Shown piece after piece: positions 18,521 through 27,632 of a stretch of 64,000 bases of DNA. The notes below the pieces were generated by a model that had not been told where the DNA came from, did no database searches, and saw nothing but the letters and a program-made list of their open reading frames with translations. A program made the translations under genes and the position numbers. Each line of letters begins with the position of its first letter. The stretch's first letter is position 1. Source of the stretch: Arthrobacter gengyunqii (lineage in GTDB: Bacteria; Actinomycetota; Actinomycetes; Actinomycetales; Micrococcaceae); the NCBI RefSeq assembly GCF_023022985.1, contig NZ_CP095461.1:2232001-2296000 (forward strand), read 5' to 3'.

Positions 18521-19342
18521 ATGGCCCTCCAAATCAGCCCCGCCTTTTGGAAGTTCATCCCGCAGTTGCGTTACGAACCCACGCCGCGGCGCATCCGGGC
18601 TCAGCTCGGGGGCAACACAGCAGTTGATTCTTCTGACGCGTTGCTGGTCTATGAGCCACGGCGGGTCACCCCTCTTTACGCCGTGCCGGCAGCGGACATC
18701 GCAGGCGTCCTGACGCCCGCCTTGAACCTCCCGGATAAAGATCCGCTCGCCGAGGTGCCGCCGGAGGCGCTCATGGACCCGCGCTATCCCTTTGCCGCGC
18801 ACACCACGCCGGGCGAGCGCCTGGATCTGCGGACCGGCTTGCACGACCTTCCCGGTGCGGCGTTCCGCCCCGAGGACCCGGACCTGAACGGTCGCATCCT
18901 ACTGGACTTTGATGCCTTTGATACCTGGTTGGAAGAGGACCAGGTGATTGAGGGCCATCCCCGCGATCCGTTCCATCGGGTGGACGCCCGCCCCTCGTCA
19001 CGCGCGGTGCGGGTACATCTGGACGGACAGTTGCTGGCGGAAACCCGGGAGCCGCTCCTGGTCTACGAGACCATGCTCCCGGTGCGCACCTACTTCCCGC
19101 GGGACGACGTCGACTGGGACGCCCTCGGCGTTTCCCTCACCCAATCGGTGTGCCCGTACAAGGGAACGGCGTCCTACTGGTCGGTCAGGGGCAAGCCGGA
19201 GGGAACGGACCTGGCCTGGTCCTACGAGAAGGTGCTGCCCGATTCCACCCAACTGCAGGACAGGGTTTCGTTCTTCGACGAACGAACCGAGGTCTACGTG
19301 GACGACATCAAACAGGAGATCGATTCCTTCTTCCGGTTCTGA
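18521..19342 (+). CDS. DUF427 domain protein (tandem DUF427)
   Basis: A 273-residue soluble protein with two related halves, each holding a VYEPRRVTPLYAVPAADI or YETMLPVRTYFPRDDVDW block followed by a SVCPYKGTASYWSV-type stretch (complete only in the second half). This is the DUF427 pattern (beta-rich fold, unknown activity). I chose the ATG at 18521, preceded by GGAG, giving MALQISPAFWKFIP; the GTG at 18446 adds a non-conserved leader that overlaps the terminator region. Monocistronic. The function of this family is not established. Confidence 0.78.
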   Translation: MALQISPAFWKFIPQLRYEPTPRRIRAQLGGNTAVDSSDALLVYEPRRVTPLYAVPAADIAGVLTPALNLPDKDPLAEVPPEALMDPRYPFAAHTTPGERLDLRTGLHDLPGAAFRPEDPDLNGRILLDFDAFDTWLEEDQVIEGHPRDPFHRVDARPSSRAVRVHLDGQLLAETREPLLVYETMLPVRTYFPRDDVDWDALGVSLTQSVCPYKGTASYWSVRGKPEGTDLAWSYEKVLPDSTQLQDRVSFFDERTEVYVDDIKQEIDSFFRF

Positions 19343-19398
19343 GGCTGCAGGAACGCCGGGTGTGCAAGGATAGCCAGCACTACAGGGATGGGGATGCG

Positions 19399-19851
19399 AT
19401 GCTTCTGAAAAACCGAGTTGCCGCAGGTATGTTCGTGCTCCTCATCGGAGCAAGCTCCGGCTGTGCCGCGGATCAGCCATCCACGGATGATTTGTCCTCG
19501 TTCAGCTCGTTGGAAGATGCCCGGCAGGCTGTGGCCAACCAGCTCGACTGTCTGGAGGATCCACCCTCCCCCACCGCGGTCATGGGCAGCACCGGGCGGA
19601 TCCCCGCCGAATCCGTGAAGTGTACACAAACCGTAGAGATCTTTTACTTTGAATCAGCAGAGGCGCGCGACGAGGCATACAACGTGATGGGCGATGCCGC
19701 GGGATCCGAGGGGTCCGTCTATTTTGCCGAGGGCAGGAACTGGTTTGTCGTTGATTTCTCCGAGGTGGGGGTCGGCACCACCGATCCTGAACCGTTGGAT
19801 CTGTCAGCCCTGTCTGAACCGCTTGGCACACGTTTCACCGAAGTGAAATAA
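19399..19851 (+). CDS. Putative secreted lipoprotein
   Basis: A 150-residue protein with a Lys/Arg-containing N-terminus, a hydrophobic segment (VAAGMFVLLIGASSGC) and a Cys at residue 22 or so, consistent with a lipoprotein signal although the -3 residue is Ser rather than Leu. The mature part is acidic, with one CLEDPPS and a VKCTQTVEIFYFES stretch whose two Cys could form a disulfide. No family recognised. It stands alone, convergent with the phosphotransferase gene at 19876. Confidence 0.6.
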   Translation: MLLKNRVAAGMFVLLIGASSGCAADQPSTDDLSSFSSLEDARQAVANQLDCLEDPPSPTAVMGSTGRIPAESVKCTQTVEIFYFESAEARDEAYNVMGDAAGSEGSVYFAEGRNWFVVDFSEVGVGTTDPEPLDLSALSEPLGTRFTEVK

Positions 19852-19875
19852 GAGCAGCGGGGAGCTTTAAAGCCC

Positions 19876-20433
19876 TCACCCGGGGTCGAGCGCGAGCCAG
19901 CCCGCGACGTCGTGCGCACAGTCATTGATCGAACGATTCGTGGTGTTGACCTCAAAGTCGTAGACCATTCCGTTGTGCACGCTCAGGGCTTGCTCCCGCG
20001 CCATTCCCTCTACCCGGTCAGGCCGTTGTGCTTCCCGGGACGCGGCCACCTCAGGGGCGCAGCGCACTCCCACCCACATCATGAACACGTCGCCAAACAT
20101 TGATCGTAAACGCTCCTGGCCGGCTCCGCCGGACAGGAGAACCTCATCAAGAATCAGGTGGGCCCCCGCCGTCGCCATACTTCTCAGCCCGGTGTACCAA
20201 CTGCGCTCCAGGGCACGGTACTCAGCACTAAGGGTGATCCCGCCGTCCCGCTCATAGGTAATCCCCGCCCGTGGACTATCACCCCCGTTGGGAAGTGCCT
20301 CAATGAATGTGTCGACGCCGAAGGTCAGCCAGAGGCCCGGCAGTATTTCCTGGAGAGCCCGGCTGATTGAGGACTTCCCGGAGCTCGAGCCTCCGTTCAG
20401 CACAATCACCTGAGGATTTCGTTTGGAAGACAT
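19876..20433 (-). CDS. Chloramphenicol phosphotransferase-like P-loop kinase
   Basis: A 185-residue P-loop protein. Walker A is GGSSSGKSS (residues 14-22), followed by FGVDTFIEALP, which carries the catalytic Asp region of CPT enzymes, and later LILDEVLL (Walker B-like) and VGVRCAPEVAASRE. This pattern is that of the CPT family described from chloramphenicol producers; most relatives have unknown substrates, so a resistance role is not demonstrated. I chose the ATG at 20433 because it gives the family-typical MSSKRNPQVIVLNG start. Confidence 0.82.
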   Translation of the reverse strand: MSSKRNPQVIVLNGGSSSGKSSISRALQEILPGLWLTFGVDTFIEALPNGGDSPRAGITYERDGGITLSAEYRALERSWYTGLRSMATAGAHLILDEVLLSGGAGQERLRSMFGDVFMMWVGVRCAPEVAASREAQRPDRVEGMAREQALSVHNGMVYDFEVNTTNRSINDCAHDVAGWLALDPG

Positions 20434-20453
20434 TTCCTGAGCGTCATCAAATA

Positions 20454-20852
20454 TCACAGGTATTGCCCGGAAGTCGTTCCAACAGTGAACGCCAGTGCTG
20501 CCACGGTCATGAGCACGACGCCGGCAAATACCTCGAAGGGCAGCCACTTCCGCCATTTGGGAAGAGTGTCACGGTAAGCCATCGTCAATGCGAAGCAGAA
20601 TGCCGCGCAAAAGAGGAAAACGAATCCAAACATTAAACCGCTGAGCATCAATTCGCCCTCATAACAGCCGGAACCATACCCGGTCTCCGGAGTGCAGACC
20701 ATGCGGTTCGGGTAGGTGCCCAGAGCGGTTCCGAAGAATGCGGCGGGCAGCAGGCACAGTACCGTGCCGGCGAGGATTGCGATTGTGCTCCCGATACGTC
20801 CACGGGAAGACGGACGGCCCGCCACAGCACCGGCCGGGGCGTCAACATTCAT
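20454..20852 (-). CDS. Predicted small membrane protein (four helices)
   Basis: About 132 residues with hydrophobic segments at IGSTIAILAGTVLCLLPAAF, then LMFGFVFLFCAAFCFALTM and VFAGVVLMTVAALAFTVG, and a short soluble loop with two Cys (VCTPETGYGSGCYEG) that probably faces outside. No family recognised. The start is uncertain: ATG at 20852 or a TTG at 20882 that would overlap the stop of the lipoprotein gene upstream by 8 bp. It lies directly behind that lipoprotein gene, so the two are probably co-expressed. Confidence 0.55.
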   Translation of the reverse strand: MNVDAPAGAVAGRPSSRGRIGSTIAILAGTVLCLLPAAFFGTALGTYPNRMVCTPETGYGSGCYEGELMLSGLMFGFVFLFCAAFCFALTMAYRDTLPKWRKWLPFEVFAGVVLMTVAALAFTVGTTSGQYL

Positions 20853-20874
20853 GTCAACACCCCGACCGATCGGC

Positions 20875-21276
20875 TCAGCCAACGGGTGTGCCCGTTGAAT
20901 CGATGGGGAAACTCTCGATGACTTCGTTGGTTTCCGTGTCGATGATGACGACTGACTGCCGAGGCCACGCCGGGTCCGCCACCACTGTGTAGTCGACGTC
21001 GTCCGGGTTCACCGCCTCTGCCTTTCCGCTGGCGTCCCGGGTGGAAGCATCCACAATGTCACCGGTGTCCGTGCGAACGGCGACCGTTTCGTCAGGCAGC
21101 CCTGTGGCGTCGCCTGAAACCGGAGTTGCGTTCCACCATCCCTCATAGCCCATAGCGGATTCTTCCAAGGGCGAAGGTTCCGGCTTCGCGGCCGCGCCGC
21201 TTTCGATGCTGCAGCCGCTCGACACAAGCACTCCTGCTATCAGCAGCACTGTCGTTATCGCTTCACGCGTTTTCAC
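20875..21276 (-). CDS. Putative lipoprotein
   Basis: A 133-residue protein with N-terminal MKTREAITTVLLIAGVLVSSGC, a basic start, hydrophobic core and Cys22 as likely lipidation site. The mature part is acidic with no Cys; an IIDTETNEVIESFPID stretch is beta-like. No family recognised. The gene is divergent from the phosphatase at 21484 across a 207-bp region and precedes the small membrane protein. Confidence 0.6.
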   Translation of the reverse strand: MKTREAITTVLLIAGVLVSSGCSIESGAAAKPEPSPLEESAMGYEGWWNATPVSGDATGLPDETVAVRTDTGDIVDASTRDASGKAEAVNPDDVDYTVVADPAWPRQSVVIIDTETNEVIESFPIDSTGTPVG

Positions 21277-21483
21277 TGTTCCCCCGAGTCACTGTTCGGC
21301 TGCCGCCCGGTGATCAGTCCGACACCGACGGCGCTCCAAATGGTGGCCGTGATCATGACCATATCTCAGCGCGTTCCCAAGGTCCGACGGGCACAACGGA
21401 CATAACGGGCCAGGCCTGGTCGGGAGTAACTGATGACCCCTGTATGGTCGTGACCAATCCACCGCCACGTTGAAGGGACAAAC

Positions 21484-22218
21484 ATGACGATGAAGCTCGA
21501 ATGGGCCGGACTGGCCAATGCCAGGGATCTTGGTGGAATCCCGCTGGGAAACGGCGGTTATACAGTTGCAGGCGCTTTTGCGCGCTCAGACCATCCTCAA
21601 ATGCTCACACCGGCAGGATGGGATCAGTTGGCTTCTTACGGTATCCGCACCGTCGTATCGCTGGAGACGGGAGGCCTGGAAGGAGAAGCCGCGTTTCGGG
21701 CGAACCGTCCCGTCGAAGCCCCTGAGCACATATCCGCGGAGCTGCTTCGTGTACCGATCGAAGACGGCGCCGACGACGACTTCATGGAACGCTGGGCACG
21801 GACCGGCTTGTGGGGCACTCCCCTGTATTTCAAAGACGCGCTGGAACGCTGGCCCGAGCTGCACGGCACAGCGCTGAACGTTCTTGGAACAGCGGAGAGG
21901 CCGGTTCTGGTGCACTGCGGTCGCGGCCACGACAGGACCGGCATCATGTCGTTGCTCCTGCTCGCCCTCGCCGGCGCGACAGGAGAAGGGATCACCGAGG
22001 ACTATCTGCAAAGCGCCCGCAACCTTCAAGCACGCGAACCGTCCGCCGTGGAAAAGGGGGAGGCTGCCCTGCAACGAGCCGGGACGACCGCCTTGGAATG
22101 CATCCAGGGTGCGATGGCTGCAGTCACGGACGACTGGTTGCGCGGTGCCGGCGTCAAAGCCGAAGCGCTGGCGAACATCAGATCATCCCTGCTCGGAGAT
22201 GACACCACGGTCTTCTAA
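21484..22218 (+). CDS. Tyrosine-protein phosphatase, dual-specificity type
   Basis: A 244-residue protein with the Cys-phosphatase loop VHCGRGHDRTG (C-x5-R), preceded by NARDLGGIP near the N-terminus, which is the usual signature of the PtpB-like/Y-phosphatase-3 group. The general-acid Asp is probably in PIEDGADDDF. Relatives dephosphorylate phosphotyrosine proteins or phosphoinositides; the substrate here is unknown. Start ATG at 21484 with a GAAGGGAC sequence upstream. The ATG two codons downstream is an equal choice. Confidence 0.85.
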   Translation: MTMKLEWAGLANARDLGGIPLGNGGYTVAGAFARSDHPQMLTPAGWDQLASYGIRTVVSLETGGLEGEAAFRANRPVEAPEHISAELLRVPIEDGADDDFMERWARTGLWGTPLYFKDALERWPELHGTALNVLGTAERPVLVHCGRGHDRTGIMSLLLLALAGATGEGITEDYLQSARNLQAREPSAVEKGEAALQRAGTTALECIQGAMAAVTDDWLRGAGVKAEALANIRSSLLGDDTTVF

Positions 22219-22275
22219 GAGCTCACCGATGTGGCGGCGCCTCCGCCGATGACCCGCCGTGAGATGCTCGGGTCC

Positions 22276-22734
22276 ATGACCACGTCAACGCGCCTTCGAC
22301 CCGCCGAAGTAAAGGATCTGCCGTTCATCTTCAGCAAGGAGCTCGAGTACATGGAAACCATCGAGCCGGATGAGGTCCCGGGTTGGATGTCCGCCATCGA
22401 GGTGAACCTCGCAGACTGGATCGACTACCTCCCAAACACGCTGGTCTGTGTCGACGAAGACGGGCAGCCGCTCGGGTATGCCATGTGGGCTGTCGAGGGT
22501 GAGAGCGCCACGCTGGTCTCGATCCATGTCTCGGACAGCCATCGTCGCCACGGGCTCGGGCGGCTCCTCCTGGCTGCGTTTGAGCAGGAAACCAGCCAAC
22601 GCGGAGCCCGCGTAGCGAAACTCGGCGTTCACCGGAACAACCAGGCCCGCCTGCTCTATGAGGACGCAACCTATGAAATCACGGGACAGGACGGGGACTA
22701 TGTGCTGTTCAGCAAGGCACTCGGAGAATTCTGA
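22276..22734 (+). CDS. GNAT family N-acetyltransferase
   Basis: About 152 residues. The acetyl-CoA loop is RRHGLGRLLL preceded by the beta-4 strand ATLVSIHVSD, and the NNQARLLYED segment fits motif B. The open frame begins upstream at 22231, and ATG 22249 is also possible; I prefer ATG 22276 because it gives MTTSTRLRPAEVKDLPFIF, a typical GNAT beginning. Substrate unknown. It follows the phosphatase gene with a 57-bp gap and could be in the same transcript. Confidence 0.82.
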   Translation: MTTSTRLRPAEVKDLPFIFSKELEYMETIEPDEVPGWMSAIEVNLADWIDYLPNTLVCVDEDGQPLGYAMWAVEGESATLVSIHVSDSHRRHGLGRLLLAAFEQETSQRGARVAKLGVHRNNQARLLYEDATYEITGQDGDYVLFSKALGEF

Positions 22735-22906
22735 GGATGACCGCCAGCTGGGCCGTGGGCTAATGTTCGACGATCTCCACATCACCGGGGTGAATGAAGA
22801 TGGCCCTGTGAACCGGTAGACGGTCACCTACCTGTTTATTGTTTCTCGTACCCTGAATTTCGCCCAAGTAGTTGCGCGGGGACAGCAAACGGCCTCCAAT
22901 AGTCCC

Positions 22907-24247
22907 GTGACCAAAGATCCCGGCGCCACCACATCAAATAAACCAACCGGACTGAAGCGGGCAATCGGTGCACCGCTGCTGTTCGCGTTCATCGTGGGCG
23001 ACACCCTCGGCGCCGGCATTTACACCCTTGTGGGTACCATGGCCGCCGATGTCGGCGGCGCGATCTGGATACCCCTGCTGATCGCACTGGTCGTCGCACT
23101 GCTCACCGCCGCGACATACGCGGAGCTGATCACCAAGTACCCTCACGCCGGCGGAGCCGCACGTTACGCTGACCGGGCTTTTGGCATCCCCTACGTGTCA
23201 TTCCTCGTTGGCTTCCTCATGATGGCCTCCGGAATCACCACAGCCGCTGCCCTCGCGAATGCCTTCGCGGGCGATTACCTGACAGCGATCATCGACGTGC
23301 CGGCCGCCCCCGCAGCAATTGTGTTCATCATCTTGCTGACTCTGATCAACCTTCGCGGCGTCCGGGAGTCCCTCGGCGCGAACCTTGTGGCCTCCATCAT
23401 CGAGGTAACCGGTCTCGTCATCGTCATCGTCGTCGCCGCCATCGTCTTCACCTCCGGCAACGGGGACCCGTCCCGCCTCCTCGAGTTCGCACCGGACGTA
23501 CCGCCCCTTCAAGGTGCCTTCGCCGCATCGATCGTCGCTTTTTTCTCCTTCCTCGGCTTCGAGGCGGCAGCAAACATGGCCGAGGAAGTACGTAACCCGT
23601 CCAAGGCCTACCCCCGCGCGCTGTTCGGCGCCATCAGCACCGCCGGGGTTGTTTACCTCCTCATCGCTGTCGGCGCGGTGATTGTCCTGCCTCCGACGGA
23701 CCTGGCCGAATCCACCGGACCTCTGCTCGACGTTGTTGCCGCCAGCGGCGTCGGCATACCGCCCGGATTATTCAGCATCATCGCCCTGATCGCCATTTCC
23801 AACGGGGCGCTGCTGTTCATGGTCATGGCCAGCCGTGTTGGCTACGGATTAGCCGAAGCCGAGCTGCTCCCCCGCGCCTTTGGCCGCGTGCTGCCGGGCC
23901 GCCGCACCCCCTGGGTCTCCATCGTCGTCATTGCCGGTTTGACGATCGTCCTTACCCTCACTGGAAATGTCGCCACATTGGCGGAAACCACAGTGCTGCT
24001 CCTGCTCCTGGTGTTCCTTTCTGCCAACGTCAGCGTCCTCGTCCTCAAAAAGGACAAAGTCGACCACGACCACTTCACAGCCCCCCGCATCATGCCAATC
24101 CTCGCGATCATTGCGAGCATCGCACTCCTCACCCAGCAAACCGGAACCATCTGGCTCAGCGCCGCTGTGTATGTAGTGATCGGGTCCCTGTTGTTCCTCG
24201 CTGCCCGGGCCGGACGCAAACACCAGGAACGCGTGGACGCCCGCTAA
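22907..24247 (+). CDS. APC superfamily amino-acid permease
   Basis: A 446-residue protein with about 12 hydrophobic helices. The first helix reads FAFIVGDTLGAGIYTLVGTM, with the unwound GxGIY-type substrate site of APC transporters; FFSFLGFEAAANMAEEVRNP is the conserved segment of helix 6. It imports or exchanges amino acids or amines; specificity cannot be read. The GTG at 22907 is the only good start before helix 1. Adenine-rich segments are absent, so no riboswitch is suspected in the 170 bp upstream. Confidence 0.88.
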   Translation: MTKDPGATTSNKPTGLKRAIGAPLLFAFIVGDTLGAGIYTLVGTMAADVGGAIWIPLLIALVVALLTAATYAELITKYPHAGGAARYADRAFGIPYVSFLVGFLMMASGITTAAALANAFAGDYLTAIIDVPAAPAAIVFIILLTLINLRGVRESLGANLVASIIEVTGLVIVIVVAAIVFTSGNGDPSRLLEFAPDVPPLQGAFAASIVAFFSFLGFEAAANMAEEVRNPSKAYPRALFGAISTAGVVYLLIAVGAVIVLPPTDLAESTGPLLDVVAASGVGIPPGLFSIIALIAISNGALLFMVMASRVGYGLAEAELLPRAFGRVLPGRRTPWVSIVVIAGLTIVLTLTGNVATLAETTVLLLLLVFLSANVSVLVLKKDKVDHDHFTAPRIMPILAIIASIALLTQQTGTIWLSAAVYVVIGSLLFLAARAGRKHQERVDAR

Positions 24248-24369
24248 CCCGGGACACTCGTTCGACCGCGAGACGCTGCTCGATTTCATCGAAAGTGCCG
24301 TGTCCGTGGCTAGGACCCTCCTGCCGGGAGACCTTTGTCGTCCGAGCATGCGGCGGTTAGGCTCTGCAT

Positions 24370-24546
24370 ATGACTGCTTGGAGCCGCTACCTGTTCGGTG
24401 TCTCGATGGTTTTCGGGGTGGGCACGATGATACTCGCTGAACAGCTGCCCCAATGGTGGGGGCCAGCGTCGATCATCATCATGCTCGTAGCTGCTTCTGC
24501 CTTCCTCACATGCTCCGTTCTTGATTACCGACGGGGCGCGCAGTAG
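24370..24546 (+). CDS. Small two-helix membrane protein (58 residues)
   Basis: An ORF of 58 codons starting MTAWSRYLFGVSMVF and ending LDYRRGAQ. Two hydrophobic stretches (about 8-23 and 32-51) with a Pro-Gln-Trp-Trp turn between them suggest a hairpin in the membrane. A possible start context is weak, no Shine-Dalgarno is obvious, and it could be leaderless. No family recognised. It lies 122 bp after the permease. Confidence 0.4.
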   Translation: MTAWSRYLFGVSMVFGVGTMILAEQLPQWWGPASIIIMLVAASAFLTCSVLDYRRGAQ

Positions 24547-24630
24547 CCGGCACTACTTCATGGAAACGCAAACCAGCTGGTTGCGTGAAAGAGGATCAGA
24601 TCCCCAACCACGCCCATGAGGCACACCCGT

Positions 24631-25371
24631 TCAAAGGGCTTGTTCACGGGCCTGTTCCAGGAGCCACGTCTCGACATCTGGCCATGCAACCTGCAACTCA
24701 CCGCTGAGGCCCTCGTGGTCGTACCCTGAATACTGCTTCCACGGGACACCCCGGGAACTCAAACCCTGAGCCAACTCACCATGAGGCAGGACCATCCCGA
24801 CAGCATCATGATCCTGGTCGCCCCAAAAGCAATAGAGCGGACTGGGAGCACGATCAACCAGGGAATTCGGGGCTAATCTGGCGAGCTCACGGTAGAAAAT
24901 GGCACCGGCCAGAGGATCGAACCTTTGATCAATCTGCGTCCAGATAGCTTCGTCCTGCTCCATTTCCGCCATCTGCGCATCAACGTCGCGGGAGGTGATC
25001 CCGTAGTCTCCAAGCAGGGGAAAACCACCAGCGGCAACGGCCACAACAGACCCATGCTCGGCCAACCGCTGTGCCACCCAGGGGCCGAATGCGCCGGTGA
25101 ACGAATAGCCGAAGAACAGAAAACGGGGAAACCCGAGGTTCAGAGCAACACGCCTCAAGTCCTCGGCCCAGCGGTCAGGATTGTATGGTCCGCGAGTTCG
25201 CGTGCTGGCTCCGACGTCGCGGGGCGAGGCAATAATGACGGTGAATCGACGCGCCATCAGCTCCACCAGCTCGGGAAACCACGTGTAGTTACATTCCGGT
25301 GCAAGCAACGCAGGACCGGAACCCGTAACCCTGAACGCTATCTTTGCCCCGTCAATATCCATGAAATCCAT
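24631..25371 (-). CDS. Alpha/beta hydrolase
   Basis: A 246-residue alpha/beta hydrolase fold protein. Nucleophile elbow GYSFTG (Ser in G-x-S-x-G), acid candidate in WGDQDHDAVG and His in YDHEGLSGE. Lid composition is short. The ATG at 25371 gives MDFMDIDGAKIAFRVTG, a normal start; a TTG six codons earlier also exists. It is divergent from the deoxyribosyltransferase-like gene, and the two 5' ends are separated by only 34 bp. Substrate unknown. Confidence 0.82.
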   Translation of the reverse strand: MDFMDIDGAKIAFRVTGSGPALLAPECNYTWFPELVELMARRFTVIIASPRDVGASTRTRGPYNPDRWAEDLRRVALNLGFPRFLFFGYSFTGAFGPWVAQRLAEHGSVVAVAAGGFPLLGDYGITSRDVDAQMAEMEQDEAIWTQIDQRFDPLAGAIFYRELARLAPNSLVDRAPSPLYCFWGDQDHDAVGMVLPHGELAQGLSSRGVPWKQYSGYDHEGLSGELQVAWPDVETWLLEQAREQAL

Positions 25372-25405
25372 GTCAGTGACTGTAGACAACCAGGAGGCAG
25401 AAAGC

Positions 25406-25825
25406 TTGAAAAGATTCTATGTAGCGTCGAGCTTCAGGAATATCGTCAACGTCCGGTACATCGCCCAAACCTTGGAAAACATGGGCTACGTCAACACGTA
25501 CGACTGGACCGAGAACGCGTCCGCACTCGACGGGAGTTCAGTCACCATCGGCGATCTGCGCTCCATCGGCCAGCAAGAGAGAGATGCAGTAATTGGCGCC
25601 GACCTCGTCGTGGTCCTCCTTCCGGGAGGGAAGGGCACGCATGTTGAGCTTGGCATCGCGATCGCTCAAGGCAGAAGAATAATCCTGCATTCCCCGGCCG
25701 CAGTCATAGATGACCCTGGGACCACCAGCACGTTCTACCACCTCCCTGAAGTGGAGAAGTGCCACGGAACTCTGGACGACCTCATAACAATGATCCTCGG
25801 TCGAGAAGTGACCGTAGCTGATTAA
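25406..25825 (+). CDS. Nucleoside 2-deoxyribosyltransferase-like protein
   Basis: About 139 residues. The fold signature is visible as FYVASSFRN at the N-terminus (phosphate-loop-like) and GADLVVVLLPGGKGTHVELGIAIAQGRR, where the Glu is the expected catalytic residue. Family members move deoxyribose between bases or hydrolyse nucleotides. I chose the TTG at 25406 because AGGAGG lies eight bases upstream; the longer ATG frame at 25361 would overlap the divergent hydrolase gene. Confidence 0.75.
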   Translation: MKRFYVASSFRNIVNVRYIAQTLENMGYVNTYDWTENASALDGSSVTIGDLRSIGQQERDAVIGADLVVVLLPGGKGTHVELGIAIAQGRRIILHSPAAVIDDPGTTSTFYHLPEVEKCHGTLDDLITMILGREVTVAD

Positions 25826-26077
25826 CCCGATTCGTCCGAGTAAATCCGTCTTGGTCGTGCAGGGCTTTTATCTCCGCGTCGTAGACGGGCGCGCGTGGCT
25901 GCGTGGCTACAGCTGCGACGACCAGCATGTGTGGTCACCCTCCGACCGCTTCATCTTTCAGCTTCCGCCACCGTCCGCTTGAGAGCGGTGGGTTCCGAGG
26001 GCCGCTTTACATATTGGATCGGACCTCCGATACCGTCGTAACGTTGTGCCCTCTAGCTTCGGTAAGGAGACGGTGTT
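25826..26077. other. Gene-free interval with a weak short frame
   Basis: Between the deoxyribosyltransferase-like gene and the gene at 26078. A TTG frame at 25851 could encode about 44 residues (VVQGFYLRVVDGRAWLRGYS...) but has no ribosome binding site. I see no hairpin or repeat. It may be the remnant of a lost gene. Confidence 0.3.
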
Positions 26078-26554
26078 GTGCAGGTAGGCGAGGTGACCCT
26101 GGGATCTTATCCGCGTGACGACGTCTCATGGGTGAAAGATGGCAAGGTTCGAGAAGGTCGCGCGGAGATATTAATCCGGCAGGCAGACGGGACTCTGAAG
26201 CCCTCCGGCGAAGTCACCTTGGGCGACTTGGGTGCTCTGCATCCTGATGTGGAAATCGGTGGCGAGTTCGTGGTTGAGCTACGCGCCCGCTTCGAGTCGG
26301 AAATATTCGAGCGCCGGGTGACCTTCATTGCCAGTGGTGACGAGGAGAACGACGTCTTCGTATCTGCAATCGGGCCCGGTGCGTACGCTGAACCGAAGGC
26401 CGGCCTGTTTAGACGGACCCGGTATTCAGGCTTCGAGTTTGGTGTGCTGGTAATGGCCGCTACAACTGAGCAGGGTACCCGCATGAACGGCGCGTCAGGC
26501 CCGCTCGTCGAGCATGGACCCGGCGACGGCGTAGCACCCAGCAGCGGCGGCTGA
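26078..26554 (+). CDS. Hypothetical protein
   Basis: A 158-residue soluble protein of mixed composition with an N-terminal beta-rich part (GEVTLGSYPRDDVSW, EILIRQADGTLKPSGEVTLG) and a Gly/Ser-rich tail. The 12-residue theme GEVTLG occurs twice. GTG start at 26078 with AAGGAG eight bases upstream. No signal peptide and no family recognised. Confidence 0.5.
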   Translation: MQVGEVTLGSYPRDDVSWVKDGKVREGRAEILIRQADGTLKPSGEVTLGDLGALHPDVEIGGEFVVELRARFESEIFERRVTFIASGDEENDVFVSAIGPGAYAEPKAGLFRRTRYSGFEFGVLVMAATTEQGTRMNGASGPLVEHGPGDGVAPSSGG

Positions 26555-26659
26555 CGTTTGCATTGCCCCCCTAGTGGGTGCATTGATCGCAACATGGCGG
26601 AGCTTGTGATCCATCGGTGCATATAGTGAAACCTTTAGAATCATCGACTAGGGGGAATT

Positions 26660-26866
26660 ATGACGGATTACATCAGCCGTAATCAGCGCAATTGGATCCT
26701 GCTCGCTATCATCGTCGTCGGTTTTACCGTGGCAATCATGGGTTACAGCTACTTAATCGCCAGCAACTGCGAGACTTCCGGGGTTTATGAGTTCTTCTCT
26801 GCCGCCCGTGCCTTCCATACCGAGGCCGGATGCTCAGGCCCGCCCTTGACACTCGCGCAGTCCTGA
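26660..26866 (+). CDS. Small single-helix membrane protein (68 residues)
   Basis: Starts MTDYISRNQRNWILLAII with one hydrophobic helix at about 12-33 and a short Cys-containing outer part (SNCETSGV...EAGCSGPP). The start ATG has AGGGGG upstream. Two Cys in the external part could pair. Function unknown. Confidence 0.45.
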   Translation: MTDYISRNQRNWILLAIIVVGFTVAIMGYSYLIASNCETSGVYEFFSAARAFHTEAGCSGPPLTLAQS

Positions 26867-26889
26867 CACTGCGTTCGCAAGCCAACCCT

Positions 26890-27435
26890 TCAGCGTCCGC
26901 TTTCCTCGATGTTGGTTCGACGGTTCGTGATTTTGAAGCGGGTCATGCGTTGGATCATGACGGGATACAAGTGCAGGATTACCCCGATCAACAGAATCTG
27001 TGCAGCACCTCGAGGGTGTGATGTCGCCACGGCCATGATGGCCAGTACTGCGGTAGCGGAAAAGCCGAGAAGGTGACCGGTTTCGGACTGCTCGGTCCCT
27101 CTAAGGAAGCGGGCTTTTCCTGACGTTCCTTGCTCTGTCCGACGCATCTGCTTAATGATCCTGTTCCAGCCGACGACGTCGAGTAAGCGCCGGAATGCCT
27201 CCGCTCCCAGCAGCGTGTAGATCCGGGGCTCGAATGGTCTGACCCGGTAGCGCTGGCGGGCAACGTCCACCAGTACCGGACCAGTCAGGAGCGCCATGAA
27301 GAGAAAGGCGCCCTGGACAACAAACGCGTAGACGAGGTGGTCGGGTCCTATGGCAAACCAGCCGGCGACCGCTAGTCCGAGACCGAGCACCAGACCCGCA
27401 GTCACCGAGCCGGCTTGTCCACTAGGCCCTGCCAT
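26890..27435 (-). CDS. Conserved membrane protein, possibly glycosyl-carotenoid acyltransferase (CrtO-like) superfamily
   Basis: A 181-residue protein with four hydrophobic segments: two at the N-terminus (GLVLGLGLAVAGWFAIG, VYAFVVQGAFLFMALLTG) and two near the C-terminus. The central loop has E-x-RRLLDVVGWNRIIKQMR and RGTEQSETGH. A soluble loop with Trp-Asn and a Glu-x-x-His helix is reminiscent of the CrtO-type membrane acyltransferases, but the match is from memory and weak. ATG at 27435 with a GTG immediately before it. Confidence 0.45.
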   Translation of the reverse strand: MAGPSGQAGSVTAGLVLGLGLAVAGWFAIGPDHLVYAFVVQGAFLFMALLTGPVLVDVARQRYRVRPFEPRIYTLLGAEAFRRLLDVVGWNRIIKQMRRTEQGTSGKARFLRGTEQSETGHLLGFSATAVLAIMAVATSHPRGAAQILLIGVILHLYPVMIQRMTRFKITNRRTNIEESGR

Positions 27436-27632
27436 CACAGAGAGCCAGCCTGTCCGCCGACCAGAACATCATCGATCCCCATTCTCATGCCCCGAGTCTA
27501 ACCAGACCCTTCCTCCGGATTGCGCGCATCATGTCAGGCATGGGTCTGCGCCTTCGGGGTCTTCCTCCTTCGGGTTAGAGTCCCCGCAGTGGCGGATTTC
27601 CTCGTAATGTATCTCTGGACGGAGGAGATCGG

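Noticed and set aside
17198..18844. 548-codon minus frame across mscR, MBL and DUF427 genes
   Set aside because: Covers three real genes on the other strand and has no recognisable domain.
22740..22906. Possible riboswitch in front of the permease
   Set aside because: No conserved hairpins or motif seen in 170 bp.
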